Source: Candidatus Cloacimonadota bacterium
GTDB lineage: Bacteria; Cloacimonadota; Cloacimonadia; Cloacimonadales; Cloacimonadaceae
Length of the DNA: 17,235 nt
Assembly (NCBI GenBank): GCA_016875595.1
Contig: VGPI01000017.1
Location: 1 to 17,235, forward strand
Reading direction: 5' to 3'
The notes beneath the pieces are model-generated. The model was not told the origin of the DNA, made no database searches, and was given only the letters and a program-made list of their open reading frames with translations. Within the stretch, counting starts at the first letter, position 1, and each line of letters opens with the position of its first letter. The translations under genes and the position numbers were made by a program. Positions 15,578 to 17,235 of this stretch are shown here, piece by piece.

Positions 15578-16216
15578 CTATTCAATTCGAAATTCCACCG
15601 GAACTATCACCAGTGTATCGACTGGACGACCACTGCTTTTTCCAGGCTGAAACTTTACTTTTCTTACCGCGGCTATGGCTGATTCATCCAGACCACCCGG
15701 CCCGGCTTGCAGCGACCGCCTGACTCTAATATCACCGATCGAGCCGTCACGATAGACTTCCACTTCAAGAACAACCGTCCCCTGAAGGTTTGCTCGTCTG
15801 GCAAAAGCGGGATATTCAGGGCTCAATTTACCCACAATCACAGGAGGATCATCATAAGGGACAAACTCAACCATAGACTCATCAACTCTACCAGTTTCCC
15901 GAGTAGTTCGGTCAATATTGCCGATTTGGGCTAAGGCTTGTTCGTACTTCTCCACCGCGAATTGATCCGTTCCCAATTCGTCACTGATCTGGATCTGGAT
16001 ATCGATCTGGATATCCGTTTCCGGAGGAGTGATCTTCTCACGTTCTTCCATCGGGATATCAACCAGTTCCATTTGCTTTACGGAGAATTTTTGCCGACTT
16101 ATATCAATATTGGGCGTGACCATTACGGCAAACAGCAACAAGACAAGCGCCAAAGCAAGGGCTTTGTCAAATTGGGCATTGGCAATATCTTTCCAGTCAT
16201 TGATCTTACTGATCAT
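15578..16216 (-). CDS. tonB: TonB energy-transducing protein
   Basis: Spans the periplasm and transmits proton-motive energy from ExbB/ExbD to outer-membrane receptors. The 212-residue product has one N-terminal membrane segment (about 19-34) and a C-terminal TonB domain at about 125-212: SPEYPAFARRANLQGTVVLE, then DGSIGDIRVRRS, DESAIAAVRKVKFQPG and a final VPVEFRIE. The linker is not proline-rich; it has an odd alternating run DIQIDIQIQI at 68-77. The start is ATG 16216: AGGAGG lies 7 nt ahead, whereas the GTG at 16222 would be only 1 nt from it. It lies 11 nt after the second exbD and 15 nt before the large exported protein gene. Confidence 0.9.
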   Translation of the reverse strand: MISKINDWKDIANAQFDKALALALVLLLFAVMVTPNIDISRQKFSVKQMELVDIPMEEREKITPPETDIQIDIQIQISDELGTDQFAVEKYEQALAQIGNIDRTTRETGRVDESMVEFVPYDDPPVIVGKLSPEYPAFARRANLQGTVVLEVEVYRDGSIGDIRVRRSLQAGPGGLDESAIAAVRKVKFQPGKSSGRPVDTLVIVPVEFRIE

Positions 16217-16227
16217 ACTCACGCCTC

Positions 16228-16662
16228 CTACTGCTGCCGACGTTGGGTTTCGAACGCTACAAGCAACGTATTTGCTGCTTGTAGCTGCCTCATAACATCA
16301 GACATAGCACCATATTTCGTTTCCCGGTGCGTTCGGAAACAAACGACCAAATCTGGATCATCATTTCGCTTTTTGATCAGTGTGTCCGAAACGAATACAT
16401 CCTCCTCCGTATCGATCCTTGTAGGGATATCATCGATCAGGATGGTCTCGTCACGCATCACATAAATCGTTGTAGTGTGGTTTCGGGGAATACGTTCGAT
16501 ACTCTCAGCCAGTGGCCATGCCTCACGTTCCACCCAGAATTGCTTTTCCTGTACGAACACCGTGGAGACCATGAAGAACAACAGCAGCAGGAAAGCAATA
16601 TCGGACATCGAACTGGTGGGTATGTTCGTATAGTTCTGTCTTTCTTTTTTTATCTTTGCCAT
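16228..16662 (-). CDS. exbD: ExbD/TolR-family biopolymer transport protein, second copy
   Basis: A 144-residue inner-membrane protein with one N-terminal transmembrane segment (about 21-38) and a periplasmic domain. It partners ExbB in the proton channel that powers TonB. The key motif TSSMSDIAFLLLLFFM holds the membrane aspartate at Asp21, needed for proton coupling in the family. The distal domain ends with a KYGAMSDVMRQLQAAN stretch typical of ExbD. It lies 10 nt after another exbD and is more divergent, with an extra central stretch (residues 45-65). GAGGTGG precedes the ATG. Two ExbD copies beside one ExbB are common in Bacteroidetes-type clusters. Confidence 0.92.
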   Translation of the reverse strand: MAKIKKERQNYTNIPTSSMSDIAFLLLLFFMVSTVFVQEKQFWVEREAWPLAESIERIPRNHTTTIYVMRDETILIDDIPTRIDTEEDVFVSDTLIKKRNDDPDLVVCFRTHRETKYGAMSDVMRQLQAANTLLVAFETQRRQQ

Positions 16663-16672
16663 ATCACCACCT

Positions 16673-17098
16673 CTAATTGGTCGAAAGCGATATCTTTTCC
16701 ACGTTGGCGGCTTTCAGCCGGTCAACGACCCTTATCATGTCGTTATATTTGGCGTCGCGGTCTGTAATCACTCTGAAGATCATCTCCCCATTTTCATTGA
16801 GTTTCTGACTAATAATGGCATCCAATCTTCGAGTATCAATGTCAGCGGGTGCATCATTGTTGATGGCAATTAATCCGGTGGGCGTGATCTGGATCCGGGT
16901 CATTTCCTTTTCGGTCAATGTTATCGTTTCTGTTTTCTGAGCATCATCTGGTGCCGCTTGGGGTAAAACCATCCTGATGCCTTCCTTCACGTCAAACTTG
17001 GTGGTTGCCATAAAAAAGATGATCAACAGGAAGGCGATATCAGACATTGATGCGGTCGGAATTTCCGCTTTGCTCTTCCTTTTACGACCGATTTTCAT
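16673..17098 (-). CDS. exbD: ExbD/TolR-family biopolymer transport protein, first copy
   Basis: A 141-residue inner-membrane protein with one transmembrane helix (about 20-36) after a basic N-terminus (MKIGRKRKSK). It carries the family motif IPTASMSDIAFLLIIFFM with the proton-coupling aspartate at Asp20, and a C-terminal periplasmic part with RVITDRDAKYNDMIRVVDRL typical of ExbD. A GGGGTGG ribosome-binding site precedes the ATG. It follows the truncated exbB-type gene by 14 nt. Confidence 0.93.
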   Translation of the reverse strand: MKIGRKRKSKAEIPTASMSDIAFLLIIFFMATTKFDVKEGIRMVLPQAAPDDAQKTETITLTEKEMTRIQITPTGLIAINNDAPADIDTRRLDAIISQKLNENGEMIFRVITDRDAKYNDMIRVVDRLKAANVEKISLSTN

Positions 17099-17112
17099 TA
17101 TCCACCCCTTTG

Positions 17113-17235
17113 TTACGCAAGGGTCTTTGTATCTGAGAGAGATTTGTCGGTCTTGATGTCCACTTTTTTATCATGAACGGGGGTAGGGGTGGTTTTCAGA
17201 TCGATCAGAGTTTCGATCACTTTTTCCGATGCCCA
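17113..17235 (-). CDS. C-terminal end of a probable ExbB/TolQ proton-channel protein (cut by window edge)
   Basis: The last 40 codons before a TAA stop are open in one frame and read to the window edge (WASEKVIETLIDLKT...SLSDTKTLA). The tail is charged and rich in Lys, Asp and Thr, with no diagnostic motif. The assignment as ExbB comes from its place directly ahead of exbD-exbD-tonB on the same strand, the usual order. The gene is incomplete because the window ends, not because it is broken. Confidence 0.6.
   Translation of the reverse strand, partial: WASEKVIETLIDLKTTPTPVHDKKVDIKTDKSLSDTKTLA

Overview
The window looks like a chromosomal segment of a Gram-negative, didermic, probably anaerobic bacterium close to Cloacimonadota or a related FCB-type lineage. 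The reasons are a PorV/PorQ-family outer-membrane protein beside a secreted protein with a Por-type C-terminal sorting domain (a PNYPNPFNP motif followed by a FlgD-like fold), a TonB/ExbB/ExbD/ExbD cassette and a TonB-dependent receptor. The lineage is inferred from protein style only.

Layout. (i) 1-3104, plus strand: a tight cluster of gcvH (glycine cleavage H protein), gmk (guanylate kinase), a small very acidic protein in the slot where rpoZ (RNA polymerase omega) often sits, a family 4-type iron-sulfur uracil-DNA glycosylase, and a secreted purple-acid-phosphatase-like metallophosphoesterase. (ii) 3277-8917, minus strand: a six-gene operon. In transcription order it encodes an ECF transporter S component, an exported sulfite-oxidase-fold protein, two ECF ATPases, a TonB-dependent receptor and the ECF T component. 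Most neighbouring genes overlap by 4 to 13 nt. (iii) 8918-9240: an intergenic stretch with a striking interleaved palindrome and an intrinsic terminator. (iv) 9241-17235, minus strand: exbB (C-terminal end only), exbD, exbD, tonB, a roughly 1025-residue exported protein, a PorV-like protein and a sorting-domain protein, apparently one operon ending in the terminator at 9148-9180.

The main discovery is in region (ii). The leader of the ECF operon carries what I read as a molybdenum-cofactor (Moco) riboswitch. It has a 7-bp helix with a 10-nt loop followed by GCCTCCCG-N5-GGAAAGG, which lines up with my recollection of the Escherichia coli moaA leader. Downstream there is a complete OFF-switch expression platform. 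A terminator hairpin with a 7-T tract also buries the Shine-Dalgarno sequence, and a perfect 9-bp antiterminator can form only by breaking the aptamer helix. A Moco-sensing RNA in front of a TonB receptor, a sulfite-oxidase-fold (molybdopterin-binding fold) exported protein with no visible molybdenum-ligand cysteine, and a dedicated ECF importer suggests an uptake system for Moco or molybdopterin, or less excitingly for molybdate or tungstate. I know of no described ECF system for this. The RNA assignment is fairly strong from sequence; the substrate is inference.

The exbB-exbD-exbD-tonB genes of region (iv) could energise the receptor of region (ii), but they are co-transcribed with secretion-type genes, which suggests a link between TonB energy and the PorV/sorting-domain proteins.
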